Positions 56,637-64,000 of a DNA stretch of 64,000 nucleotides are shown piece by piece. A program made the translations under genes and the position numbers. The notes under the pieces were generated by a model. That model worked only from the letters and a program-made list of their open reading frames with translations, had not been told where the DNA came from and ran no database searches. Source of the DNA: JAHJDR01 sp964609965 (GTDB lineage: Bacteria > UBA10199 > JADGCS01); assembly GCA_964609965.1 (NCBI GenBank), contig CAZSTS010000008.1, positions 1 through 64,000 on the forward strand. Direction: 5' to 3'. Each line of letters opens with the position of its first letter. Within the stretch, counting starts at the first letter, position 1.

Positions 56637-57438
56637 TATTCCAATACTCAAAATGCCCCATTCGCGTATATTCCTTAAACCCCATTTTTTGATACATAGA
56701 ATTTGCCATTGGAGTTGAGTGAAGAACAATATTGATTGCTCCAGTAGAGTAAGCAAAATCAATTAGCTTGTTTGTTAACGTCGTCGAAATGCTTTTTCCA
56801 CGATATTCAGGTATTGTAGCAACCCAATAAATGCCAGCAACATCATCATATAGAAAAACTTGTGCTGTTGCAGCTGGTTTGCCTTCTACAAGAGCTATAA
56901 AATTAGATATTACACCACCCTGATAATCGTTTTTAAAAAGATTGTAGCTTGCTTCGACGTAGTCCGCACCCGCACCGAAACCATCCATCGCTGTTTCAGC
57001 CCAGTCACGTAGCTCATTGTCAGAATTAGCTCTTTTTATCGCAAAATTCTCAACACAAGGCTCTTTAATCGGCTGTTTTTGATCAAAATACATGCCTGCT
57101 GCCTTATCATTATAAACAAATCCTTTTTTTTGTAATAGAGAAGACCATTTTGTTTTTGAGGAATCAGAATCAAACCACAATGAAAGCTCTTTAACTTCAT
57201 TTTTATTAACAAAATCTATGGCAGCATTTATTTGTTTAAGAAAAGACTCTGCTTCAATGTTAGTATTATCAGAAATAATAAGAGGGTTTATAAATGCTCC
57301 TCGTACACCACTGGCAAAGCCGCTAAAGTGTTCTGTTTTGAAGGAGGTGACTGATTTTAGGTTGTTTATGAACTTAAAATAATCGAAGAGATTTTTTTTG
57401 ATTAATGAGGTTTTTTCTTGTGTGGTTAGTTGATTCAT
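56632..57438 (-). CDS. GNAT-family N-acetyltransferase
   Basis: About 268 aa from the ATG at 57438 (GGGAAG six bases upstream; 57483 lies inside the mini-gene upstream). The C-terminal GNAT domain has the acetyl-CoA loop IYWVATIPEYRGKSISTTLT (R-G-x-x-(I/G)-S) and INIVLHSTPMANSMYQKMGF, the typical motif B with the Tyr. The N-terminal 120 residues are a degenerate second GNAT-like half. Substrate unknown. It starts two bases after the stop of the YHYH mini-gene, so they are coupled. Confidence 0.85.
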   Translation of the reverse strand: MNQLTTQEKTSLIKKNLFDYFKFINNLKSVTSFKTEHFSGFASGVRGAFINPLIISDNTNIEAESFLKQINAAIDFVNKNEVKELSLWFDSDSSKTKWSSLLQKKGFVYNDKAAGMYFDQKQPIKEPCVENFAIKRANSDNELRDWAETAMDGFGAGADYVEASYNLFKNDYQGGVISNFIALVEGKPAATAQVFLYDDVAGIYWVATIPEYRGKSISTTLTNKLIDFAYSTGAINIVLHSTPMANSMYQKMGFKEYTRMGHFEYWNK

Positions 57439-57440
57439 TT

Positions 57441-57605
57441 TCACTTCCCATGACAGTGATACTCCCCATAACTTAATCCCCAACGGTCACAATTAGTCCA
57501 ACAATGGTGACAGCCATCTTTATCAGTTCCGCCTGGGTGTGATATTGCGGTACTAGCACTTAATCCTAAAATAATAAGTACAGCTAATAATATTATTTTT
57601 TTCAT
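57441..57605 (-). CDS. YHYH-type small secreted protein
   Basis: 54 aa, too short for most gene finders. Signal peptide MKKIILLAVLIILGLSASTA (cleavage near AIS), then HPGGTDKDGCHHCWTNCD and YGEYHCHGK. The H-x-G-G-T-D-x-x-G-C-H and the terminal E-Y-H-C-H-G are the features of small YHYH-domain exported proteins, which are probably metal-binding. AGGAG stands four bases before the ATG. It lies directly upstream of the GNAT gene. Confidence 0.8.
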   Translation of the reverse strand: MKKIILLAVLIILGLSASTAISHPGGTDKDGCHHCWTNCDRWGLSYGEYHCHGK

Positions 57606-57628
57606 GAGTTCTCCTAGGTTTAAGATCC

Positions 57629-58531
57629 CTAATCATATTTCCTAATAAACTCAGACACAGTTTTAAAATATTCTACAGGTTCATCGAGCATTGTCATGTG
57701 TGCACTGTTTTCGAATATTTTGATTTCTGAGCCTTTTACAAGACTATGAAAATGGTGAACTGATTCCGGAGTGGCTTCGTCATAACGACCACAGGTAAAT
57801 AAAGTAGGTACGTCTATCGTAGGTAAGTCAGGAGTGCGGTCGTAGTCCTTTAATGTGCCAGTGGAAAGAAACTCATTGGGTCCCCACATGACATTGTAGA
57901 TGTTTTCATTAAAATTATAGGTAAATTTTTCTAAGATCTCGTTGAACAGGTATTTTCTGCTAAGATATCTCTTATAATATTCACTTGTTGCTTGCAGATA
58001 TTCGTCTGACTCTGTGGAGCCCTCTGTTTCATGCTTTTGAATGATTTGATAGATGTCTTTGGGCAATTGCTCTTTTAGTTTTTTAGCATCTTCTGACCAT
58101 ATCTTTGCGCTTATCAAAGGACTTGATAGAATAAGACTCTTTACACCTTTTGGTTTTGCTAAAATGTAATCAACCACAACAGATACACCAAAAGAAGCAC
58201 CCGCAACATGCACAGCGCCCAAGTCTAGTTCTTTTATGACGCTATCTAATTCCTTTGCAAAGTTCTCCATCACCCATAGAGAATCGTCCTTTTCGTATTC
58301 TTTGTTAATTGTTGAATGACCGCATCCTAATTGATCGTAATAGATAACAAGTCGATCCTTGCTGAGCTTCTTTGCCTCTTCACATATGCCATAATACGGA
58401 AAACCAGGACCACCATGAACAAAAACTATGGGTGTCTTTGTTGCTGTTTTAGAATCACCATAGATTCGATAATAAATTTTGCCATGGATTACATTAATAA
58501 AGCCATCTTTATTAAAATCATTGTTTTTCAT
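57629..58531 (-). CDS. Alpha/beta hydrolase, proline iminopeptidase-like
   Basis: 300 aa. Oxyanion motif HGGPGFPYYG near 40, then YYDQLGCGHS; nucleophile elbow GASFGVSV (G-x-S-x-G); Asp in TCGRYDEATPE and His in NSAHMTMLDEP. This order and the HGGPG and DQxGxGxS motifs mark the S33 prolyl iminopeptidase group, which removes N-terminal Pro. AGGAG precedes the ATG. It lies 23 bases upstream of the YHYH/GNAT pair on the same strand and may form an operon with it. Confidence 0.9.
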   Translation of the reverse strand: MKNNDFNKDGFINVIHGKIYYRIYGDSKTATKTPIVFVHGGPGFPYYGICEEAKKLSKDRLVIYYDQLGCGHSTINKEYEKDDSLWVMENFAKELDSVIKELDLGAVHVAGASFGVSVVVDYILAKPKGVKSLILSSPLISAKIWSEDAKKLKEQLPKDIYQIIQKHETEGSTESDEYLQATSEYYKRYLSRKYLFNEILEKFTYNFNENIYNVMWGPNEFLSTGTLKDYDRTPDLPTIDVPTLFTCGRYDEATPESVHHFHSLVKGSEIKIFENSAHMTMLDEPVEYFKTVSEFIRKYD

Positions 58532-58594
58532 TTTCTTCTCCTGTTTGTATTGCCCAAGTATTCGAAAATCGCATTCGAAAATCGAAAATGGAGG

Positions 58595-59611
58595 TCAGAG
58601 ACCTGCGGTCTCTGAAAACCCACACATTAAATTCATGCACTGAACAGCTTGGCCGGCAGCGCCTTTCATAAGATTGTCGATGGCGGAGACAATGACAATC
58701 TTTTCGGAATGTTCATCAAAGCGGATAGATATTTGGCAGATATTTGTGCCAACAACATTATTCAATTGAGGTGTTTGCGAGCCTTCCAAAATTTGAACAA
58801 AAGGACTTCGTTTATAAAAACGTTTATAAAGGCTTCTTAATTTTCCATTATTCCATTTCTTAATAGGCTGGACATATATCGTGCTCAAAAGCCCGCGTGG
58901 TACTGACAAAAGATAAGAAGCAAAAGTAATTTTTATGTCTTCTCCTGTTAGCATAGAAAGCTTTTCTTCCATCTCTGGTCGCTCTTCACGAATAGGAATG
59001 GAATATGTTTTGAAATTTCCAAATTGCTCAGACAAAACCTGGTCCTCATTTTCATCACGACTCAAAATCGACATACCTGCTTTGGTGTCACAAATAATTC
59101 CCTGTTTGATGATCGATTGATTTTGTAAAAGAGGGGCAAGGCCAAGAACAGTACTTGTTGTAAAACACCCAGGCACGCCTACAAGAAAAGATGGTTTAAT
59201 GTCTTCATTAAAAATCTCACACAAACCATAGGCGGCTTCCTTATGGAGTTTTCGTTGCGTGTGCTTGCCATAGATTTTTTCGTAAGTCTTGATAGTCTTG
59301 AATCTAAAATCTGCTGACAGATCGATCACCTTAGTTCCATAAGATCGAAACTTAGCAGCAATTTCCATGGAGTTCTTGTGGGGCAGGCAAAGAAAAACAA
59401 CCTCGTTGTGTTTGGCTATTTTATAAACATTGAGATTGCTGTATTCGAGGTTGGTGCATCCTGTGAAACGAGCAAAAACCTGCTTTAAAGATTGTTTGGA
59501 ATGTTTTCGTGATGTGATTGTCGTGAGCTCAACATCTGGGTGTCTGAGAAGCAGTCGAATCAGTTCGAGGCCTGGATGGGTGTCAGCTCCTATAATGGCA
59601 ACATTCTTCAT
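58595..59611 (-). CDS. argC: ArgC-like N-acetyl-gamma-glutamyl-phosphate reductase
   Basis: 338 aa. N-terminal NADP fold IIGADTHPGLELIRLLLRHP; catalytic Cys at 149 in GVPGCFTTSTVLGLAP; C-terminal end NNVVGTNICQISIRFDEHSE and AIDNLMKGAAGQAVQCMNLM, as in ArgC, which makes the glutamate semialdehyde in arginine synthesis. However the usual H-R-H-x-P-E-I at the second catalytic site reads REERPEM at 208-214, so the catalytic His is missing. No other arg gene is near. The last residues (SETAGL) are encoded by an AGAGACC palindrome. It could be a paralogue with a different role. Confidence 0.82.
   Translation of the reverse strand: MKNVAIIGADTHPGLELIRLLLRHPDVELTTITSRKHSKQSLKQVFARFTGCTNLEYSNLNVYKIAKHNEVVFLCLPHKNSMEIAAKFRSYGTKVIDLSADFRFKTIKTYEKIYGKHTQRKLHKEAAYGLCEIFNEDIKPSFLVGVPGCFTTSTVLGLAPLLQNQSIIKQGIICDTKAGMSILSRDENEDQVLSEQFGNFKTYSIPIREERPEMEEKLSMLTGEDIKITFASYLLSVPRGLLSTIYVQPIKKWNNGKLRSLYKRFYKRSPFVQILEGSQTPQLNNVVGTNICQISIRFDEHSEKIVIVSAIDNLMKGAAGQAVQCMNLMCGFSETAGL
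58596..58614. repeat. AGAGACC palindrome at end of argC-like gene
   Basis: cagagacc / ggtctctg with a tgc centre. It contains the stop codon and last codons of the argC-like gene. Next to it are three ttcgaaaatcg words. Confidence 0.7.
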
Positions 59612-59853
59612 ATTCTATCTCTTTATTGGATAAAGGGGGAATATTCAAATTTATTGGGATTGGCGGAAAATTTGGTCTTATTGTTGCTCATTTATACGGT
59701 AAAACAATTTATTGAAATAATTAGCAACGTTAACATGCATGCTCCGATAATAGAAGGCAGAGGCATAATTCATTGAAATTAAAGCCTTATTATGGGTGTG
59801 CAAAAGCACAGGGTATATAAAACCACAAAATTAGAACACAAGAAAAGCTGTCG

Positions 59854-62109
59854 ATGTTGATATGCCTTGTAAGGTTATTGGCAGTTTCTTTGGGAAGAAT
59901 GATGCGCATACTTGCTCAACATAATGGAGGCTTTCAAGCCTTGGCACAGATGGCTGATGTTGCGGTTGGGGGGCCTCTTTTTACATTAGCCCAACATGAC
60001 CAAGTCTATTTGGCAGGTTCGGCGAATGAACAAGGGTGTGTGGCACGTGCGTTTACTGACCTAATAAGCGGTGGTGAAGAGCAAACCTCAACGCGGATTT
60101 CTCCGCACGGTATCTTAAAGGGAGGGGATGTAAATTCTCCAGTCGAATTAACAGCAGGTCTTTCTGGCCAAGTTTCAACACCACAGCACAATCAACCTTT
60201 AACTGATTTATCGTGCGATGGTGTAGATGATAGGGTTCGCTATGCAAGTAACTTAAGGGAGCTGGAAAGAGAAAGAATACAAGACGGTGATGATGAAGTT
60301 TATCTTGATATTGAAGAAGAAACACCCAGACCTGTTGAGCTGAGTATAAAAGTTAATATTGATAAAGGAAGCTCTCCTGTTTGCATATCTGAAATTACAG
60401 TTGTAGATGCACGGATAAAACACGGTGAAAATGATCCATCCATTGTGGCAAATTGTGATGTGAGTTTGTCCTGGGTAAAGGTGAGGACTGCTGGAGATTC
60501 TGGTATACATTATCATGTTTTTATTGAGGGTGATCATGTTGTGATATCGCGCTATTTTGGAACAACTCCCCCTGATATTTCCTTTGATCAAAGAGATGTT
60601 TTGCCTTCAGATGCTGTGGACCGCGATTTGAGTGCTGGTGATCTAGTTCCTAGTGCACAAGTTCAATATGGCCAAGGCCTTCCACAGGGTGAGCCTGTTG
60701 AATCAGGGGACGTTTATCTTATTCAAGCACGTTATACAGAAGAACAAGTCGACAGAGTCCTTCAATTAGCTGTTCAAGTTTTCTCTCAAGATAGTTTTGA
60801 AAGTACAGTGTTAGAACAGGTTTATCGGAGGATACTTAATTCATATTATATAGATGAAACGACTGGAAACATAGATCTTTGTGCGCTCAGAAAAATGATG
60901 CTGAAAAGAAGTGGTACCGGAACAACAACAGTATTACTCTTTTGGACCACATGGATTATGTGGAAACAGCAAACAAAGGGTTGTTTAACTATTGAGGATT
61001 TTGATGCATGGAGAGAGTTGTCTTATGCTAATATTAGGAGAAGCGTGGGCTCTGCGCCTGTTTATGGAGTTTGTCAACGGGTGTTCCTTTCTTTGCCTGA
61101 ATCGGTTTTGACTGATTTAGATAGTGAAATAAGGGCTGCTTCTGTGATTCGGTGTGGGTTACAAAAAGGTTTGCCTGTAAGGGCCTTGCAGGAATTTATT
61201 CAAACACCAGAATTAGTATCAGCTGCCTTGGCAAATGCAGCTATTAGATCTTTAGTGGCACCTAAAAATGCTAAACCATCAGAGATAACTGTAGATGACC
61301 TCACTGCTGCATACCGAAAGCAAACTGTAGAAAAACTTCCTCGTACTCTTGCTTTAGTAGGTGTAGAAGATCCAGCGGATCAGAGTGCTATTATTACCTC
61401 TTTTCGATTAAGAACAGAACCAGGTAATTTGGATAAGGCCTTTGGTCTGGTTGAAGCCAATCTTGGCTTTGATTTTTCTACGCTTACAAGGGCAGATGTA
61501 AACTGCTGGCTTCAGACTGGTCACGACCATGAATACCCATTGTATCAACGCTTTTTTTCTGAAGGAATGCGTGATGCTGATCTCATACGCGAGGCCATTG
61601 ATATTTTTGATTCTGAAGATCACGATGAAGATCCATTTGATCAGGCCTTATTTTATGCAAATAATCGTTCCTGGTTACATAGATTTGCTCATGAACAAGA
61701 GTTACTGATTCAGGTTATTAATGCCTGTCGTGATGAAGAGGGATTTGATGATGAAAGGACAGCTAGGATCAGGAAATTTTTGGGGGCACACGATACATTG
61801 GAGATTCCTGTGTTCAGGGTGGTATTAGAAGCGGGTGATGTTGAAACCTATGATTGGCTTTTGCCTTTGGCGGTCCAAAAAGGACTTGTCGAATTATTTT
61901 CAACTGCCTGTTCGCAACAAGGTGTCAGAGAGTCAGGTTTTGTAGATGTTATGGTTCGAGTTGCAGGTATCTATTTTACTCTTGATTCGAGAGAGAGAGA
62001 GTGTGTGAAAAGAATTTTAACAAGGGTTAGCAATGGCAGCTTAACATTTGCACTAGCGAGCGCCAAACTAGGGACCTTATCGATTGAGCGAAATGTATTC
62101 AGAGGATAG
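59854..62109 (+). CDS. Large orphan protein, unknown function
   Basis: 751 aa from the ATG at 59854 (or 45 bases further at MMRILAQ). The first 20 residues are partly hydrophobic (MLICLVRLLAVSLGRMM) but do not form a clear signal peptide. The middle (about 150-230) is beta-rich with several Cys; from about 265 to the end it is helical with repeated Leu/Ala helices. Acidic segments (DGDDEVYLDIEEE, SEDHDEDPFDQALF) are frequent. I recognise no domain. No ribosome binding site stands out. It is transcribed toward a bidirectional terminator shared with rpsI. The frame is clean over its whole length, so it is expressed or recently lost nothing. Confidence 0.65.
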   Translation: MLICLVRLLAVSLGRMMRILAQHNGGFQALAQMADVAVGGPLFTLAQHDQVYLAGSANEQGCVARAFTDLISGGEEQTSTRISPHGILKGGDVNSPVELTAGLSGQVSTPQHNQPLTDLSCDGVDDRVRYASNLRELERERIQDGDDEVYLDIEEETPRPVELSIKVNIDKGSSPVCISEITVVDARIKHGENDPSIVANCDVSLSWVKVRTAGDSGIHYHVFIEGDHVVISRYFGTTPPDISFDQRDVLPSDAVDRDLSAGDLVPSAQVQYGQGLPQGEPVESGDVYLIQARYTEEQVDRVLQLAVQVFSQDSFESTVLEQVYRRILNSYYIDETTGNIDLCALRKMMLKRSGTGTTTVLLFWTTWIMWKQQTKGCLTIEDFDAWRELSYANIRRSVGSAPVYGVCQRVFLSLPESVLTDLDSEIRAASVIRCGLQKGLPVRALQEFIQTPELVSAALANAAIRSLVAPKNAKPSEITVDDLTAAYRKQTVEKLPRTLALVGVEDPADQSAIITSFRLRTEPGNLDKAFGLVEANLGFDFSTLTRADVNCWLQTGHDHEYPLYQRFFSEGMRDADLIREAIDIFDSEDHDEDPFDQALFYANNRSWLHRFAHEQELLIQVINACRDEEGFDDERTARIRKFLGAHDTLEIPVFRVVLEAGDVETYDWLLPLAVQKGLVELFSTACSQQGVRESGFVDVMVRVAGIYFTLDSRERECVKRILTRVSNGSLTFALASAKLGTLSIERNVFRG

Positions 62110-62116
62110 TTCTTTC

Positions 62117-62145
62117 AAAAAAAAACGCCTCTTTCGAGGCGTTTT
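62117..62145. terminator. Bidirectional rho-independent terminator
   Basis: aaaacgcctc (62122-62131) / gaggcgtttt (62136-62145) with A-run on the left and T-run on the right. It ends both the orphan gene (plus) and the rplM-rpsI operon (minus). Confidence 0.88.
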
Positions 62146-62177
62146 GTAGGATAAATAATATGTAATACGTACTGTGA

Positions 62178-62576
62178 TTAACGTTTTGAATACTGGCTTT
62201 TCTTACGGGCCTTACGGTGTCCGTATTTTTTACGTTCAACTTTTCTGGAATCTCGTGTGAGAAAACCGCCACGGTTAAGTGGTTTACGGTAATCACTATT
62301 GAGTTGTAAGAGGGCGCGAGAAAGAGCGTGACGAACAGCGCCTGCTTGACCAGTAGACCCACCACCATGAACAAGAACTCTTACATCAAACTTGCCTATG
62401 TTTCCTGTAGAGTCCATAGGTTGTAAGATCATCATCTGAAGTGTCTCACGTGGGAAGTACGTTTGAAAGTCTTTTCCGTTAGCTGTAAACTCACCAGTTC
62501 CGGGAGTTAACCATAGACGGCAGATTGAATTTTTTCTGCGGCCTGTTCCATAAAATGTTTTGCGTGCGATACTCAT
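62178..62576 (-). CDS. rpsI: 30S ribosomal protein S9
   Basis: 132 aa. YGTGRRKNSICRLWLTPGTG at the start, GGGSTGQAGAVRHALSRALL in the middle and the basic tail RKVERKKYGHRKARKKSQYS ending KR, all as in S9, whose tail reaches the P-site tRNA. It follows rplM by 10 bases in the standard order. Confidence 0.97.
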   Translation of the reverse strand: MSIARKTFYGTGRRKNSICRLWLTPGTGEFTANGKDFQTYFPRETLQMMILQPMDSTGNIGKFDVRVLVHGGGSTGQAGAVRHALSRALLQLNSDYRKPLNRGGFLTRDSRKVERKKYGHRKARKKSQYSKR

Positions 62577-62586
62577 ATTCTATTTC

Positions 62587-63018
62587 CTATAGTTCAAGAG
62601 TTTGAGGTTTTTGAGCTGCATGAGGATGGTTAGCATCTGCATAAACCTTAAATTTGCTAAATTGTTTGCGACCCAAAGATCCTCTTGGCAGCATGCCTTT
62701 AACAGCTTTTTTAATAATAACTGTAGGGTCTTTTTCTAATTGTTTTTTTGCATTGATCTCTCTGATGCCACCCATGAAACCAGTGTGTTTGATATAAACT
62801 TTGTTTTCTTCTTTGTTACCAGTGAGTTTTACTTCTTTGGCATTAATCGCGATAACAAAATCACCTGTATCAACATGGTGCGTGAATGTTGGTTTGTTTT
62901 TGCCTCTTAATACATCTGCGATGAGAGTGGCAGCTCTGCCTAAAACCTTGCCTTTAAGGTCAATAATTTGCCAGTTTCTTTCAACAGTTTCTTTTTTTGC
63001 ACTGAATGTCTTCTTCAT
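62587..63018 (-). CDS. rplM: 50S ribosomal protein L13
   Basis: 143 aa from the third of three ATGs (63018), the best spaced from TTGGAG and giving MKKTFSAK, the family's usual start. Conserved parts: WQIIDLKGKVLGRAATLIAD, HHVDTGDFVIAINA, YIKHTGFMGGIREINA and KAVKGMLPRGSLGRK. It heads the rplM-rpsI operon. Confidence 0.96.
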   Translation of the reverse strand: MKKTFSAKKETVERNWQIIDLKGKVLGRAATLIADVLRGKNKPTFTHHVDTGDFVIAINAKEVKLTGNKEENKVYIKHTGFMGGIREINAKKQLEKDPTVIIKKAVKGMLPRGSLGRKQFSKFKVYADANHPHAAQKPQTLEL

Positions 63019-63215
63019 CATCATGGCTCCAATTTGGTCACTCGTCGAAAATCGAATGTTGGCAATTATGAAAAATTCGTAAAAAATCCGACCGACAAAT
63101 TCAATAACTATAATAGTTACAATGTGTTAATTTTCTCCTCAGGTACAGCTGTATCTCAAGGAGCGTGCGTAAATATTGTTTTTGACCCGCTTATGTCAAT
63201 GGAAAAAGGGGAGGG

Positions 63216-64000
63216 TCAAATAAACCTCCTAGCTACTTGTTTTTCCACGTCTTTATGGTCTGGAATGTGACCAAAAACGTTTTTCCAGACAAGAGGGGTT
63301 TCCATACACATATAATGTGGCACTTTACCGATTTTTTCTAAAATCAGGGGAAAGAGGTATTTGTACATTTCTTCACGAATATGGCGGAAGTAACGAATTT
63401 TGCCATCAGACATGGGGAAGAGTTCTCCAGCCATGATTTTTGAGTTTGGAAACCGTTTTTCGCTAATTTTCTTTAATCCTGGCGTAAATCTTAAGGACCC
63501 CACAGAAATCCACGCGATCTCATCTGTCGAAAACTGGCTCGCTATTTGATCAATCACCTTTGTGTATTCTGTCTTCCAATCAGTGTAATAGAGAAGAGGG
63601 TCAAAATGAAATGCAATAGGGTCACCATGATCAGCGCATTTTCGAGCGGCACTTAATCTATCACTTAAAGAGTCGCACTTTAATTCTTCGGTTTTGATAT
63701 ATTTCTCGGGATTAACTGACCAAGCAATAACAACGTTTCCTTTGTGCTTTTGTTTAAGAAGGTTGTCGATGTTAGTGGTCTTGGTTTTAAATTCAAAGAC
63801 AATGTTTTTTACCTCGTTGGCCAAGGCAATACAGTCAGATGAAAACCCTGTGAGTGAATCTAGGGCCAATGAGTCGCTAAGTTCTCCTGCTCCAATGCGA
63901 AAAATTCGGTCTGGTTCTTTTGCCGCGGCTTTTCGAACTTCGTCAAAAATCTCGTCAATATTAGCGTGTATTGTGATGATAGGGTTATTTTTAAGATAAT
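63216..64000 (-). CDS. Spore photoproduct lyase-like radical SAM family protein, partial
   Basis: The frame stays open to the right edge, so the gene begins outside the window; the visible part is about 261 aa. Family-like segments: RIGAGELSDSLALDSLTGFS (open through the TTG at 63869), IVFEFKTKTTNIDNLL, VVIAWSVNPEKYIKTEELKC and IAFHFDPLLYYTDW, ending PLVWKNVFGHIPDHKDVEK. These match the SPL-like group in non-sporulating bacteria. The radical SAM Cys motif must lie upstream, beyond 64000. The substrate is unknown in such bacteria. Confidence 0.78.
   Translation of the reverse strand, partial: YLKNNPIITIHANIDEIFDEVRKAAAKEPDRIFRIGAGELSDSLALDSLTGFSSDCIALANEVKNIVFEFKTKTTNIDNLLKQKHKGNVVIAWSVNPEKYIKTEELKCDSLSDRLSAARKCADHGDPIAFHFDPLLYYTDWKTEYTKVIDQIASQFSTDEIAWISVGSLRFTPGLKKISEKRFPNSKIMAGELFPMSDGKIRYFRHIREEMYKYLFPLILEKIGKVPHYMCMETPLVWKNVFGHIPDHKDVEKQVARRFI

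Larger units (their letters stand above)
56410..56637 (+). ncRNA. Candidate structured RNA: tRNA-like domain, hairpin, inverted copy, terminator
   Basis: From the sigma-54-type promoter the unit runs through the tRNA-like fold, an 8-bp hairpin aagagatg (56495-56502) / catctctt (56518-56525), and an inverted, gapped copy of the tRNA 5' half at 56566-56596: gtagtgagcggt complements 56440-56451, gctct complements the D stem, and tgagctacg complements 56417-56425. It ends in a terminator. The 3' copy could pair with the tRNA 5' half and abolish the clover-leaf. Confidence 0.5.

Noticed and set aside
56410..56637. tmRNA
   Set aside because: The tRNA-like part is contiguous and no peptide-tag reading frame or split Ala acceptor is present.

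Overview
The window reads as a chromosomal segment of a Gram-negative, low-GC bacterium (clearly below 50% GC by eye) with a deltaproteobacterial or Bdellovibrio/Myxococcus-like gene complement. Pointers are a SctV-type type III export gate protein, a TRAP transporter with the TatT-type periplasmic lipoprotein, a one-polypeptide pyruvate:ferredoxin oxidoreductase, several lipoproteins, and a protein ending like an outer-membrane beta-barrel. The lineage is inferred from gene content only.

Layout. 0-7.6 kb: a pilin-accessory-like protein, a B12-binding radical SAM enzyme, RNase P RNA, RNase HI, a TerB-like protein, and an acyltransferase/SDR pair. 7.8-15.4 kb: a degenerate sensor kinase, sctV, a RelE/XRE toxin-antitoxin pair, and a four-gene cassette whose last product has translocator-like hydrophobic helices; I read this as a type III secretion fragment. 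15.5-34.3 kb: NAD synthetase, a HAD/nucleotidyltransferase/flippase group, pyruvate:ferredoxin oxidoreductase, two SPOUT methyltransferases, glutamate dehydrogenase, a PEP-synthase-like regulatory fusion, a secreted Ig-like protein and MtaB. 34.4-48.8 kb: aldehyde dehydrogenase, TldD, MTA phosphorylase, a repeat-rich lipoprotein with an amidotransferase-like domain, the complete TRAP set (T, P, Q, M), an RR/HD-GYP protein, an HNH nuclease, a pseudouridine synthase and ferritin. 49-53.4 kb: a secreted protein, then an HExxH protein paired with a barrel-like protein. 53.5-56.6 kb: an accessory island with an RHH regulator, a Doc toxin-antitoxin pair, a cassette bounded by 42-bp direct repeats (XRE regulator plus a lone RNA polymerase alpha-CTD protein), and a tRNA-like RNA unit. 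56.6-64 kb: GNAT, a YHYH mini-protein, alpha/beta hydrolase, an ArgC-like reductase, a 751-aa orphan, S9 and L13, and a partial spore-photoproduct-lyase-like gene.

The segment is rich in dispersed non-coding repeats of at least eight types: long palindromes, REP-like hairpins and strings of short degenerate words. They sit between genes and also inside or at the ends of genes (mtaB, trmJ, argC, the 38.7-kb lipoprotein). Three nearly identical sigma-54-type -24/-12 elements precede sctV, a secreted protein and the tRNA-like RNA.

The best candidates for something undescribed are the alpha-CTD/XRE cassette and the tRNA-like RNA unit with its own inverted partial copy and terminator. Next come the T3SS-like cassette and the signal-less barrel-like protein beside the HExxH protein.
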